From positions 186,001 to 250,000 of the forward strand of contig NZ_FNSW01000001.1 of assembly GCF_900104695.1 (NCBI RefSeq): 64,000 nucleotides of DNA, given 5' to 3'. Origin of the DNA: Paenibacillus sp. GP183 (lineage in GTDB: Bacteria > Bacillota > Bacilli > Paenibacillales > NBRC-103111). Of the stretch, positions 8,092 through 19,092 are shown piece by piece. Made by a program: the position numbers and the translations under genes. The notes below the pieces were generated by a model. The model was not told where the DNA came from and did no database searches. It was given only the letters and a program-made list of their open reading frames with translations. How positions within the stretch are numbered: the stretch's first letter is position 1; every line of letters starts with the position of its first letter.

Positions 8092-10860
8092 ATGGACTAC
8101 GGTAAAACATTGAATTTACTGCAAACGGAGTTTCCGATGAGAGGGAATTTACCTCAAGCGGAGCCGGTGATACAGGAACGTTGGAACGAGATGGAGATTT
8201 ACAAAAAGGTGCAGGAGAGCCGCAAGGGGCGCACCAAATTTATTTTGCATGACGGACCTCCTTATGCGAATGGCGATATTCATATCGGTCATGCGCTGAA
8301 CAAGACATTGAAGGATATCGTCGTGCGCTTCAAAACACTGCAAGGCTTCGATGCGCCTTATATCCCAGGCTGGGATACACATGGCTTGCCCATTGAACAG
8401 GCCATCACCAATAGCGGTAAAGTAGATCGCAAAAAGATGAGCGTCTACGAATTCCGGGAGTATTGCAGGGACTATGCGCTCGAATGGATCGGGAAGCAGA
8501 AGGCGCAGTTCAAACGTCTGGGGATCAGCGGGGATTGGGACCATCCTTATATGACGCTGCAGCCTGAATTCGAAGCCAGTCAGATTCGACTGTTTGGACA
8601 AATGGTCACAAAAGGATACATTTATAAGGGCTTGAAGCCGGTTTATTGGTCCCCCTCTTCCGAAAGTGCTCTGGCAGAAGCGGAGATAGAGTATAAGGAC
8701 AAAATATCTCCGTCCATCTATGTGGCTTTTCCGGTGAAAGACGGCAAGGGTAAGCTTCCACAGGATGCAGCGGTGATCATCTGGACGACCACACCCTGGA
8801 CGCTTCCGGCAAATCTTGGGATTAGTGTCAACCCTGATTTTGATTATGTCGTTGTCGAAGCCGACGGCAAAAAATTTGTATTGGCCCAAGGCTTGCTGCA
8901 AGCCGCATCCAAAGAAATCGGTTGGATCGAGGTAAAGATGTTGTCTAAGGTAAAAGGCAGCGAGCTCGAATTGATTACGTGCCAGCATCCTTTTTATGAC
9001 AGGGAGTCCCTGGTGATGCTGGGTGATCATGTTACTCTTGAAGCCGGTACAGGGTGCGTTCATACGGCTCCTGGGCATGGCGAAGATGACTTTGCGGTTG
9101 GTCAGCGTTACAACCTCGGGGTGCTTTGTCCCGTAGATGATCAAGGCCATTTTACGGCCGAGGCGCCTGGATTTGAAGGTGTTTATTATGAAAAAGGAAA
9201 CAAGCTTATTATTGAAAAGCTTCAAGAGCGAGAATTGCTGCTGGCGTTAAAAGAAATACAACACCAATACCCGCATGACTGGCGCACCAAAAAACCTGTG
9301 ATCTATCGCGCTACGGAGCAGTGGTTCGCTTCCATAGATAAATTCCGTAAGGAAATGTTGGAAGAAATCAAGAAGGTGACCTGGACTCCGGATTGGGGCG
9401 AAATACGTCTGCACAATATGATCGCCGATCGGGGAGATTGGTGTATTTCCCGCCAGCGGGTTTGGGGAGTTCCGATCCCGATTTTTTATTGCCGCAGCTG
9501 CAACGACCCGCTTGTGAATGAGCAGACTATTGAGCATGTGGCTGACATTTTTGCCAAGGAAGGCTCTAATGCTTGGTTTAAATGGGATGAGAAGTCGTTA
9601 CTACCGCAAGGTACAGCTTGTCCAAAATGCGGGCACACGGAATTCCGCAAGGAAACGGATATTATGGATGTTTGGTTTGACTCCGGCTCCAGCCATGCAG
9701 CTGTGGTACAAGCGCGTCCTGAGCTTCAATGGCCTGCGGATCTGTATTTGGAGGGCTCGGATCAATATCGCGGCTGGTTTAACTCCTCATTGATTACTGG
9801 AGTTGCCACACGCGGTCACGCTCCATACAAAGCCATTCTAAGTCACGGATTTACGCTTGACGCAGAAGGCCGCAAGATGTCAAAATCACTGGGTAACACG
9901 ATTGATCCTAATCAAGTTTTCAATAAGCTTGGTGCCGATATTCTGCGGCTGTGGGTTTCTTCGGTTGACTATCAAGCCGATCACCGGATCTCCGACAATA
10001 TCCTTAATCAGACGACCGAGGTTTATCGTAAAATCCGCAATACGCTGCGGTTTCTTTTAGGGAATTTAGGGCATTTTGATCCGTTAACAGATCGCGTTGC
10101 TTTTGAACAGTTGGATGAACTGGATCGCTTTGCGCTGATCCGTTTAAACCGAATGCTCGAAAAGGTTGTTAAAGCTTATGACTCCTACGAATTTCATATT
10201 GTATATCAGACGATTCACCATTTTTGTGCGGTGGAAATGAGTGCATTTTACCTTGACGTTATCAAGGATCGGCTTTATGCCAACGCTCCTCATGATAACG
10301 CGCGGCATGCCTCGCAAACGGTTCTATACGAGGTGCTGACTGCAGTTACGAAACTGATCTCACCAATTCTACCGCATACGGCTGATGAAGTGTGGAGGTA
10401 TATCCCTGGTGTGGAGCTTGAAAGTGTTCAAATGTCTGAGCTTCCAGATGTACATTCGGAGCTTTATGATGATAAGCTGGAGAAGAAATGGAGCGCCTTT
10501 TTGGATGTGCGGGATGAGATCTTGAAAGCGTTGGAGGAAGCTCGTAAAGAGAAGGTCATCGGAAATTCTCTTGGCGCCGCAGTGCATATTTATCCGAACA
10601 AGGAAACGCTCAGCCTGCTCAGTCAATTGGATCAACTGGATCAACTGTTCATCGTTTCTGCCGTTAAGCTGCACAGTCCGGATAGTCAAGCTCCTGAAGG
10701 CGCATATCAAACCCAGGCAGGGGCCATTCAAGTGGCCGTAGCCCAAGGTGAGAAGTGTGAACGCTGCTGGATAGTCACTCCTGAGGTAGGGCAAAGTAAA
10801 GAATATCCGACACTTTGCAAAAGATGCAGCGATGTTATCTCAGCCCATTACAAGGAGTAA
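8092..10860 (+). CDS. ileS: Isoleucyl-tRNA synthetase
   Basis: 922 residues, the usual bacterial length. Class I signatures are HIGH at residues 64-67 (within [16 protein letters not shown]) and KMSKS at about 595-599. The editing (CP1) domain contains [11 protein letters not shown] and the [15 protein letters not shown] loop. The zinc-binding C-terminus has CERCW at 889 and CKRC at 909, so all metal ligands are present. It charges tRNA-Ile. The upstream T-box couples its expression to tRNA-Ile charging. Start ATG 8092 lies after AAGTGGGAG. Confidence 0.98.
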   Translation: MDYGKTLNLLQTEFPMRGNLPQAEPVIQERWNEMEIYKKVQESRKGRTKFILHDGPPYANGDIHIGHALNKTLKDIVVRFKTLQGFDAPYIPGWDTHGLPIEQAITNSGKVDRKKMSVYEFREYCRDYALEWIGKQKAQFKRLGISGDWDHPYMTLQPEFEASQIRLFGQMVTKGYIYKGLKPVYWSPSSESALAEAEIEYKDKISPSIYVAFPVKDGKGKLPQDAAVIIWTTTPWTLPANLGISVNPDFDYVVVEADGKKFVLAQGLLQAASKEIGWIEVKMLSKVKGSELELITCQHPFYDRESLVMLGDHVTLEAGTGCVHTAPGHGEDDFAVGQRYNLGVLCPVDDQGHFTAEAPGFEGVYYEKGNKLIIEKLQERELLLALKEIQHQYPHDWRTKKPVIYRATEQWFASIDKFRKEMLEEIKKVTWTPDWGEIRLHNMIADRGDWCISRQRVWGVPIPIFYCRSCNDPLVNEQTIEHVADIFAKEGSNAWFKWDEKSLLPQGTACPKCGHTEFRKETDIMDVWFDSGSSHAAVVQARPELQWPADLYLEGSDQYRGWFNSSLITGVATRGHAPYKAILSHGFTLDAEGRKMSKSLGNTIDPNQVFNKLGADILRLWVSSVDYQADHRISDNILNQTTEVYRKIRNTLRFLLGNLGHFDPLTDRVAFEQLDELDRFALIRLNRMLEKVVKAYDSYEFHIVYQTIHHFCAVEMSAFYLDVIKDRLYANAPHDNARHASQTVLYEVLTAVTKLISPILPHTADEVWRYIPGVELESVQMSELPDVHSELYDDKLEKKWSAFLDVRDEILKALEEARKEKVIGNSLGAAVHIYPNKETLSLLSQLDQLDQLFIVSAVKLHSPDSQAPEGAYQTQAGAIQVAVAQGEKCERCWIVTPEVGQSKEYPTLCKRCSDVISAHYKE

Positions 10861-10865
10861 AAGAC

Positions 10866-10906
10866 AAAACGGCCGCCTAACCTTGATGGCTGGGCGGATT
10901 CGTTTT
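10866..10906 (+). terminator. Hairpin after ileS, probable terminator
   Basis: AAAACG/CGTTTT outer and CCGCC/GGCGG inner pairing, with a short T-run in the 3' arm. It sits between ileS and the DUF5665-like gene. Confidence 0.55.
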
Positions 10907-10941
10907 GGCTCACTGTCAGTTGAATGGAGGTACGAGCCAGG

Positions 10942-11271
10942 ATGGTGGATTTGAATGAGAACCCTAAGGCCCATGATCATGCCATGCTCAGCAAAATCAA
11001 AGAGAAAGTCACTGATATTGCAGCCCAAATCGAGCGTACCCAAATTGCTGATTATGTGCAGCTTTTAAATCACCCGCGCAGGCTGATTTGGACCAACCTG
11101 CTGGCCGGGATTTCCAGAGGTGTTGGCATTGCTCTTGGTTTTACCATTTTTGCGACGACGATCGTCTATATTTTGAAGTTTATCGGGGCACTCAACATAC
11201 CCATCGTTGGGGATTATATCACGGAAATCGTCAAGCATGTTCAATTTCAGCTGCAGAAGGATGGATATTAG
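10942..11271 (+). CDS. DUF5665-like small membrane protein
   Basis: 109 residues from ATG 10942, which follows GGAGGT at a plausible distance; ATG 10924 upstream lacks a site. The N-terminal 45 residues are charged and probably helical. They are followed by LLNHPRRLIWTNLLAGISRG and one or two hydrophobic segments (about residues 55-95). The pattern resembles the DUF5665 family of Bacillota, whose function is unknown. The 3' end overlaps the end of the convergent yteA-like gene by 4 bp. Confidence 0.75.
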   Translation: MVDLNENPKAHDHAMLSKIKEKVTDIAAQIERTQIADYVQLLNHPRRLIWTNLLAGISRGVGIALGFTIFATTIVYILKFIGALNIPIVGDYITEIVKHVQFQLQKDGY

Positions 11272-11984
11272 TCGGTTTCTTCCAATAAAGGTTCACCTTC
11301 ACCGTTATGGAGGTAATTCCGATAAGCTTTGTTCCTGACAATGGAAACGGTTTGACCGTATAAATCTGTGGCTACGAAGCTTTCATAGGATTCAACATAT
11401 CCGTCAAGCTCATCCGATTCAATGGACACATCTTCGTAATCCTCGACTTGTCGATTTTCGGACATGGCGGGAGAATCCGAATTTCCCCAGTTCTCGACAA
11501 TTTGCCAAGCGTCCTCTCCGTCAAACTGGTTTTGGTCATCCAGCTCATCCAGACTTGTTCGGCCGAAGGGAGGCGACAGCACTTCTTCTTCAACAGGCCG
11601 GCGTTCAGATTCTGCTGGGTCGGGTACATGCTTGATGCAATATAACGTTGTCGGGACAGCTTGCAGTCGTTCATAGGGTATAGATTCATGGCAAAAGACA
11701 CAGGTGCCGTAATTCTCTTGCTGCATTCGTACTAACGCTTCATCGACCTGCTCCAATTGAAATTCCATCTGTTCATTTAATGCCAAGTCTTTGGAACGCT
11801 CAAACAATTCCGATCCGATATCCCCAGGATGATTATCATACATGGACAGCTCACCGGTGTTTTGATAAAAAGAAATGGACAAGCCATGGTTTTCATTATG
11901 GTCGAAACGCCGCTCCAGGCTGATTTTTTCTTCGAGAAGCTGCAGGTTTAACTCGCGAGCTTGTTCTTTGGTTAAATGATTCAT
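11268..11984 (-). CDS. yteA: TraR/DksA-type zinc finger protein, YteA family
   Basis: 238 residues on the minus strand with an AAGGAG site before ATG. The N-terminal ~95 residues are charged and coiled-coil-like. They lead to a C4-type finger that begins YGTCVFCHESIPYERL and ends with LYCIKHV near residue 140: the second Cys pair is reduced to a single Cys followed by His. The C-terminal ~100 residues are acidic. Relatives are annotated as YteA, a sporulation-associated DksA-like protein; whether this one contacts RNA polymerase is unknown. Confidence 0.85.
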   Translation of the reverse strand: MNHLTKEQARELNLQLLEEKISLERRFDHNENHGLSISFYQNTGELSMYDNHPGDIGSELFERSKDLALNEQMEFQLEQVDEALVRMQQENYGTCVFCHESIPYERLQAVPTTLYCIKHVPDPAESERRPVEEEVLSPPFGRTSLDELDDQNQFDGEDAWQIVENWGNSDSPAMSENRQVEDYEDVSIESDELDGYVESYESFVATDLYGQTVSIVRNKAYRNYLHNGEGEPLLEETD

Positions 11985-12116
11985 GTCTGGTTCCAGCTCC
12001 TTCAGGCTAAGGTGCTACTTGCTTCCTCTTATAGAGTTCTCGTACGTTCATGTTTTTAGTGAGGTAATTCCTTGAAGCCGAGGGCAATCCTATCAGTTAT
12101 GAAAGGAGGTTAATCA

Positions 12117-12650
12117 TTGAAATATTATAAGTATTATGTATACGCCCTCATTGTTTTTTTGCTGGATCAGGTAACCAAATGGTTGATTGTCCATAACATT
12201 CCTCTCCATGAAAACCGTCCGGTAATCGGCGAGTTTTTTCAATTGACTTCACATCGCAACCGCGGAGCCGCTTTTAGTATTTTGCAAGATAAGAGATGGT
12301 TTTTCGTCATCATTACGCTGGTAGTCATCCTCGGTATCCTTTGGTATATTCGGAAAACGATCAGGGAGAATAAGCGGCTTCTTTCATTTGCCTTAAGCTT
12401 GCTGCTGGGCGGAGCATTGGGAAACTTTCTGGATAGAGCATTGTTCGGGGAAGTGGTTGACTTCTTGCAATTCCGTTTTACATTTTCTTTCTTTGGCAAT
12501 CCGATCGACTATATCTATCCAATATTTAATGTTGCCGATTCGGCGATTGTCGTAGGGGTCATTTTAATATTCCTGGACTCCCTGTTGACATGGAAAAAAG
12601 ATAAAAAAGGAGCTTCACATGACCACAACCACGAGCAAGAGCTCTCCTGA
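12117..12650 (+). CDS. lspA: Lipoprotein signal peptidase (signal peptidase II)
   Basis: 177 residues from TTG 12117 after AAAGGAGGT. Four membrane helices are visible. The catalytic blocks are present: FLLDQVTKWL, NRGAAFSIL, GGALGNFLDRALFGEVVDFL (first Asp) and FNVADSAIVVG (second Asp). It cleaves the signal peptide of prolipoproteins, relevant to the several lipoproteins encoded further along. The C-terminal tail is charged and His-rich (KGASHDHNHEQ), and the last 32 bp overlap the next gene. Confidence 0.97.
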   Translation: MKYYKYYVYALIVFLLDQVTKWLIVHNIPLHENRPVIGEFFQLTSHRNRGAAFSILQDKRWFFVIITLVVILGILWYIRKTIRENKRLLSFALSLLLGGALGNFLDRALFGEVVDFLQFRFTFSFFGNPIDYIYPIFNVADSAIVVGVILIFLDSLLTWKKDKKGASHDHNHEQELS

Positions 12651-13578
12651 TTGGGAGGATTCCGAGCCCATCCAATGGACCGTCGGAACTGAGCTTGCGG
12701 GTCAACGGATCGATAAGTTCATCACGGATTCCCTGGGAGAGGACACCTCCCGCACACAGATCCAGCAATGGATTAAGGATGGACATGTCTCCGTAAACGG
12801 GAAAGCAGCGAAACCCAACTATAAGCTTTCGGTGAATGACAATATCATTGTCTCGGTTCCGGAACCAGTCGATGTCGAGTTGGTCCCGGAGAATATTCCC
12901 CTGGATGTGATCTTTGAGGATTCCGATGTCATCGTGGTGAATAAGACGCGCGGCCTGGTTGTGCATCCTGCACCGGGGCATTACTCGGGTACCTTGGTCA
13001 ATGCTCTGCTTTACCATTGCCGGGATTTATCCGGCATTAACGGTGTCCTTCGGCCTGGTATCGTACACAGAATCGATAAAGATACCTCCGGCCTCATTAT
13101 GGCTGCCAAGAATGATAAAGCACATGCCAGCCTGGCAGATCAACTTAAAGCGCATACGGTGAATCGTAAGTATATCGCTCTGGTGCATGGAAATATTCAG
13201 CATGAGAATGGGACGATTGATGCCCCGATTGGACGTGATTCTCACGACCGCAAGATGTATACGGTAACTGAAAAAAACAGCAAGCATGCTGTGACTCATT
13301 TTTTGGTGCTGGAGAGGTTTGGCGATTTCACACTGGTGGAGCTTAAGCTGGAGACTGGCCGAACTCATCAGATTCGCGTGCATATGAAATTTATCGGTCA
13401 TCCGCTGGTGGGAGATCCGATGTACGGCAAGAGCAAAGGGACGATGAACATGGAGGGGCAGGCTTTGCATGCTGCTGTTTTGGGCTTCAATCATCCTCGC
13501 TCGGACGCCGCACTTTTATTTGAAGCACCGCTGCCGGATGACTTTGAGGATTTGCTTTTTCGAATTCGCAGCCGTTAA
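12619..13578 (+). CDS. ylyB: RluA-family 23S rRNA pseudouridine synthase
   Basis: 319 residues; ATG 12619 with the AAAAGGAGCTTCAC site lies inside the end of lspA. An N-terminal S4 domain (GQRIDKFITDSL, IQQWIKDGHVSVNGK) precedes the catalytic domain. Its active-site motif is HRIDKDTSGLIMAAKN with the nucleophilic Asp near residue 156. LETGRTHQIRVHMKFIGHPL is the substrate-binding block. The lspA-rluD-like-pyr order matches Bacillus ylyB. The exact uridines modified cannot be read from sequence. Confidence 0.93.
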   Translation: MTTTTSKSSPDWEDSEPIQWTVGTELAGQRIDKFITDSLGEDTSRTQIQQWIKDGHVSVNGKAAKPNYKLSVNDNIIVSVPEPVDVELVPENIPLDVIFEDSDVIVVNKTRGLVVHPAPGHYSGTLVNALLYHCRDLSGINGVLRPGIVHRIDKDTSGLIMAAKNDKAHASLADQLKAHTVNRKYIALVHGNIQHENGTIDAPIGRDSHDRKMYTVTEKNSKHAVTHFLVLERFGDFTLVELKLETGRTHQIRVHMKFIGHPLVGDPMYGKSKGTMNMEGQALHAAVLGFNHPRSDAALLFEAPLPDDFEDLLFRIRSR

Positions 13579-13671
13579 ATGATGCAAATGATTGTGCAAT
13601 TATTGCATTGTTGGTTCGGGCAAAAAATGATAAAGTTTACTTAAAATTTGCAGAAAATCAGGTGACAATCA

Positions 13672-14907
13672 ATGACAAAAATAAACCAGAATTATTTACA
13701 GCTTCAAGGCAGCTACTTATTTTCAGAAATCGCCAAAAGAAGAACCAAATTCATTCAGGACAACCCGCAAGCATCGATCATCAGCTTGGGAATTGGCGAT
13801 GTAACCCGTCCGCTGCCGGACGCGGTTATTGGCTCTTTGCATACTGCAGTCGATGAAATGGCACACGAACAAACCTTTCGCGGATACGGTCCGGAGCAGG
13901 GGTATGATTTTCTCATCGAGCAAATCATTAAAAATGACTATGCGGCTCACGGAATTCAGCTGAAAAATAATGAGGTTTTCGTCAGCGACGGATCCAAATG
14001 CGATGTCGGGAACATACAGGAGATTTTCAGCTTGGACAGCATTATTGCGGTTCAGGATCCTGTGTATCCGGTTTATGTTGACAGCAACGTGATGGCCGGT
14101 CGTTCAGGCACTTACAATAAAGAAACGAACCGTTACGAGAACATTGTTTATCTGCCTTGCAACGCGGAAAATAATTTCAAGCCCGAGCTGCCCAAGCAAA
14201 AAGTGGATCTGATTTATCTGTGCTATCCGAACAATCCAACGGGCATGACGCTTACGAAGGACGAGCTCAAGGTTTGGGTCGATTACGCCCGCGAGAACAA
14301 CTGCATCCTGCTGTTTGACTCCGCTTATGAAGCTTATATCCAGGAAGATGATGTTCCGCACAGCATCTATGAAATCGAGGGCGCGAAGGAAGTTGCGATT
14401 GAATTCCGCAGCTTGTCCAAGACTGCAGGGTTCACGGGAACCCGCTGTGCGTACACGGTCGTGCCTCGTGAGCTTAAAGCCCGCGACGAGGACGGCAACG
14501 AAATCACAGTAAACGATCTGTGGAATCGCAGACAAACAACCAAGTTCAACGGAGTTTCCTATATTACGCAAAAGGGTGCTGCAGCGATCTTCTCGGATGC
14601 CGGCAAACAGCAAATTGCCAAGCTTGTTGATTATTACATGACAAATGCTGCAATTATCCGCCAAGGAATCTCTTCACTTGGCATTCAAGTGTACGGCGGC
14701 GTTAATGCGCCTTACATTTGGCTCAAAACACCAAGCGGCCTCGGCTCTTGGGAATTCTTCGATAAGCTTCTGTCGGAAGCCCATATCGTCGGAACTCCGG
14801 GTGTAGGCTTCGGGCAGAACGGCCAGGGCTATTTCCGTCTCACTGCTTTTGGAAGCCGCGAGAATACGGAGAAAGCGATTGACCGCTTCAGCAAGCTAAG
14901 TCTATAA
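13672..14907 (+). CDS. dapL: LL-diaminopimelate aminotransferase
   Basis: 411 residues, the DapL length. Class I/II aminotransferase features: [15 protein letters not shown] near the N-terminus, [10 protein letters not shown] with the substrate Asn, and the PLP lysine in [31 protein letters not shown] closes the protein. It makes LL-diaminopimelate directly from tetrahydrodipicolinate, a lysine and peptidoglycan route that bypasses acylated intermediates. Presence of DapL is one of the taxonomic hints, since Bacillus subtilis uses the acetylase route. Ribosome site AGGTGA precedes ATG 13672. Confidence 0.95.
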   Translation: MTKINQNYLQLQGSYLFSEIAKRRTKFIQDNPQASIISLGIGDVTRPLPDAVIGSLHTAVDEMAHEQTFRGYGPEQGYDFLIEQIIKNDYAAHGIQLKNNEVFVSDGSKCDVGNIQEIFSLDSIIAVQDPVYPVYVDSNVMAGRSGTYNKETNRYENIVYLPCNAENNFKPELPKQKVDLIYLCYPNNPTGMTLTKDELKVWVDYARENNCILLFDSAYEAYIQEDDVPHSIYEIEGAKEVAIEFRSLSKTAGFTGTRCAYTVVPRELKARDEDGNEITVNDLWNRRQTTKFNGVSYITQKGAAAIFSDAGKQQIAKLVDYYMTNAAIIRQGISSLGIQVYGGVNAPYIWLKTPSGLGSWEFFDKLLSEAHIVGTPGVGFGQNGQGYFRLTAFGSRENTEKAIDRFSKLSL

Positions 14908-14932
14908 TGGCACATACCCGTCATTTATCTCC

Positions 14933-14961
14933 TTGACTTCTTTTGTCGAAAGTGGGATAAT
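14933..14961 (+). promoter_or_regulatory. Sigma-A promoter of the pyr operon
   Basis: TTGACT at 14933-14938, a 17 bp spacer, and GATAAT at 14956-14961. It lies about 30 bp before the PyrR-binding sequence of the leader. Confidence 0.88.
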
Positions 14962-14992
14962 TCTTTCAACCGCATATGTACCTTTAAAGATC

Positions 14993-16591
<1,599 letters not shown>

Positions 16592-16605
16592 GAAGGAACG
16601 AAAAC

Positions 16606-17883
16606 ATGGGCATTTGGATTCTTAACGGATACACGGTGGATGCAAACAATATACAAAGGAAACAACATATATATATTGAAAATGGGCTGATCAACCAATT
16701 GATCAGCGGCGAGGAAGTTCCTCACACAGAGGGTCACACCGTCATTGATGCGGCTGGCAAGCTGGTTTCCCCAGGCTTCATCGATATGCATGTGCATCTT
16801 CGCGAACCCGGATTTGAGCACAAAGAAACCATTGCGACCGGAACGAAGTCCGCTGCAAGAGGTGGTTTCACGACAATAGCCTGCATGCCCAATACAAGAC
16901 CGGTAATCGATACAATCGAGACTGTGCAGTATGTACTGGATAAGGCCAGGACTGAAGGCAGCGTGAGAGTGCTGCCTTACGGGTGCATCACGAAGAATCA
17001 GCTTGGACGCGAGCTCACGGACTTTGCCGCGTTGAAGCAAGCGGGAATCATCGGGTATACGGATGACGGAGTGGGCGTACAAAGCGCGCAGATGATGAAG
17101 GATGCGATGAAGCTGGCAGCTTCCCTAGGAATGCCCGTCATAGCCCACTGCGAAGACAACACGCTTGTGGAAGGAGCGCCGGTTAGCGAAGGTGCTTTTG
17201 CCGACAAGCACGGCCTCAAGGGCATACCGAACGAGTCGGAAGCGATTCATGTCGGCCGCGATGTGCTGCTCGCTGAAGCGACAGGTGTGCACTATCACGT
17301 GTGCCATGTCAGCACCGAGCAGTCGGTTCGGCTTATCCGCCATGCGAAGCAGCACGGCATTAAGGTAACGGCCGAGGTATGCCCGCATCATCTGGTGCTC
17401 TCCGATGAAGACATCCCCGGGCTCGACGGGAATTGGAAAATGAATCCTCCGCTGCGAACGCCTCGAGATGTGCAAGCGGTTATTGAGGGTTTGGAGGATG
17501 GAACGATTGATATCATCGTCACGGATCATGCGCCGCACAGCGAGGAAGAGAAAGCCAAGGGCATGATGCTCGCGCCATTCGGTATTCTCGGGTTTGAAAC
17601 AGCGTTCCCGCTGCTGTACACGAAGTTTGTATTGACGGGCAAATGGACGCTGGGCTTTCTATTGAATCGAATGACGGCCAAGCCCGCAGAAGTATTCTCA
17701 CTGCCATGGGGCAAGCTCGAGGTTGGCAGTCCTGCGGATGTAACGATCCTTGATCTTGACGCGAAAGCGCAAGTGAATAAGGAATCCATCGTTTCGAAAA
17801 GCAAAAATACACCGTTTATCGGCTGGGAGCTGCAAGGCTGGCCGGTAGTAACTATAGCTTCAGGCCAAATCGTTTGGTCGTAA
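16606..17883 (+). CDS. pyrC: Dihydroorotase
   Basis: 425 residues, class I type. Metal ligands appear in DMHVHLREPGFEHKETI near residue 57, then VIAHCEDNTL, YHVCHVST and VTDHAPHSEEEKAKG. GGFTTIACMPNTRPVID is the substrate-binding block. It cyclises carbamoyl-aspartate. Start ATG 16606 after AGGAACG. It follows pyrB and precedes carA within the operon. Confidence 0.97.
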   Translation: MGIWILNGYTVDANNIQRKQHIYIENGLINQLISGEEVPHTEGHTVIDAAGKLVSPGFIDMHVHLREPGFEHKETIATGTKSAARGGFTTIACMPNTRPVIDTIETVQYVLDKARTEGSVRVLPYGCITKNQLGRELTDFAALKQAGIIGYTDDGVGVQSAQMMKDAMKLAASLGMPVIAHCEDNTLVEGAPVSEGAFADKHGLKGIPNESEAIHVGRDVLLAEATGVHYHVCHVSTEQSVRLIRHAKQHGIKVTAEVCPHHLVLSDEDIPGLDGNWKMNPPLRTPRDVQAVIEGLEDGTIDIIVTDHAPHSEEEKAKGMMLAPFGILGFETAFPLLYTKFVLTGKWTLGFLLNRMTAKPAEVFSLPWGKLEVGSPADVTILDLDAKAQVNKESIVSKSKNTPFIGWELQGWPVVTIASGQIVWS

Positions 17884-17919
17884 AAAACACGATTGACAAA
17901 TGCGAAGGAGTTGAAGAAC

Positions 17920-19092
17920 ATGCAGGCAAGATTATTACTCGAAGACGGTACTCTTTTTACAGGCACATCATTCGGCAGCGAAGGCAATTCTGTCGGCGAG
18001 GTTGTGTTCAATACAGGAATAACCGGGTACCAAGAGGTTCTATCCGACCCCTCCTATTGCGGTCAAATCGTGACCATGACTTACCCTTTGATCGGAAATT
18101 ACGGCATCATCCGCGATGATTTTGAATCGGTGCGGCCTTTCATCCATGGATTTGTAGTCAGAGAGCATGAAGAAGCTCCGAGCAATTGGAGAGCCCAATA
18201 TACGATTGGAAGCCTGCTGAAGGAATACGGCATCATTGGGATCAGCGGCATCGATACCCGTATGCTTACCCGCAGAATCCGCCATCATGGCACCATGAAG
18301 GGTATTCTTACCACAGCCGGCCATTCGGTTGCTGAATTAGCTGAAATGCTGGGCCAGACTCCGCTTATGACGGATCAAGTATCAAGGGTATCGACTAAAA
18401 GCGTGTTCGGTGCTCCAGGGTATAAAGAGAGAGTGGTTGTCGTTGATTTCGGCGCAAAAAGCGGGATTATCCGTGACCTGTCGAAGCGTGACTGCGACAT
18501 AGTCGTCGTTCCACAAGATACTACGGCTGAACAAATCCGCAGATTGGCACCTGACGGCATCATGCTGTCCAACGGACCTGGGGATCCTAAGGATGTGCCT
18601 CATGCGGTTCAAATGGTGCGCGACCTGATCGGTGAATTCCCGATCTTCGGCATTTGCTTGGGGCATCAGCTCTTCGCGCTGGCTTGCGGCGCCGATACGG
18701 AAAAGCTGAAGTTCGGCCACCGCGGCGGCAACCATCCGGTCAAAGACCTGGCCTCCGGACGCTGCTATATTACTTCGCAAAACCATGGCTATACGGTAAA
18801 AGAAGACTCGATCGCGGGTACGGACCTTATCGTAACGCATATCAATAACAATGACCGCACTATAGAGGGACTGCGCCACAAGAAGCATGCCGTGTTCTCT
18901 GTGCAGTATCATCCCGAGGCGGCTCCGGGTCCTTTTGACTCCAGCTACCTGTTCGATGACTTTATCGCCATGATTCGCCAGTTCAAGCAGGACCATCCGC
19001 AGTTACCGCGTCAGGCGCAAATGCTTGCAGCTTCCAAGGCAGCCGCGTTATCCACATCTGAGAAGGGGGAACTGCACTATGCCAAAAAGTAA
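17920..19092 (+). CDS. carA: Carbamoyl-phosphate synthase small (glutaminase) subunit
   Basis: 390 residues from ATG 17920 after AAGGAG; an in-frame TTG at 17893 has no site. The N-terminal CPSase domain ([16 protein letters not shown]) is followed by a class I glutaminase with nucleophile Cys in [15 protein letters not shown] and the His/Glu of [11 protein letters not shown]. It supplies ammonia from glutamine to CarB. The C-terminal 40 residues are variable. It overlaps carB by 14 bp. Confidence 0.97.
   Translation: MQARLLLEDGTLFTGTSFGSEGNSVGEVVFNTGITGYQEVLSDPSYCGQIVTMTYPLIGNYGIIRDDFESVRPFIHGFVVREHEEAPSNWRAQYTIGSLLKEYGIIGISGIDTRMLTRRIRHHGTMKGILTTAGHSVAELAEMLGQTPLMTDQVSRVSTKSVFGAPGYKERVVVVDFGAKSGIIRDLSKRDCDIVVVPQDTTAEQIRRLAPDGIMLSNGPGDPKDVPHAVQMVRDLIGEFPIFGICLGHQLFALACGADTEKLKFGHRGGNHPVKDLASGRCYITSQNHGYTVKEDSIAGTDLIVTHINNNDRTIEGLRHKKHAVFSVQYHPEAAPGPFDSSYLFDDFIAMIRQFKQDHPQLPRQAQMLAASKAAALSTSEKGELHYAKK

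Noticed and set aside
8149-9225. 358-codon minus-strand frame opposite ileS
   Set aside because: It is the antisense of a conserved synthetase with no start signal.
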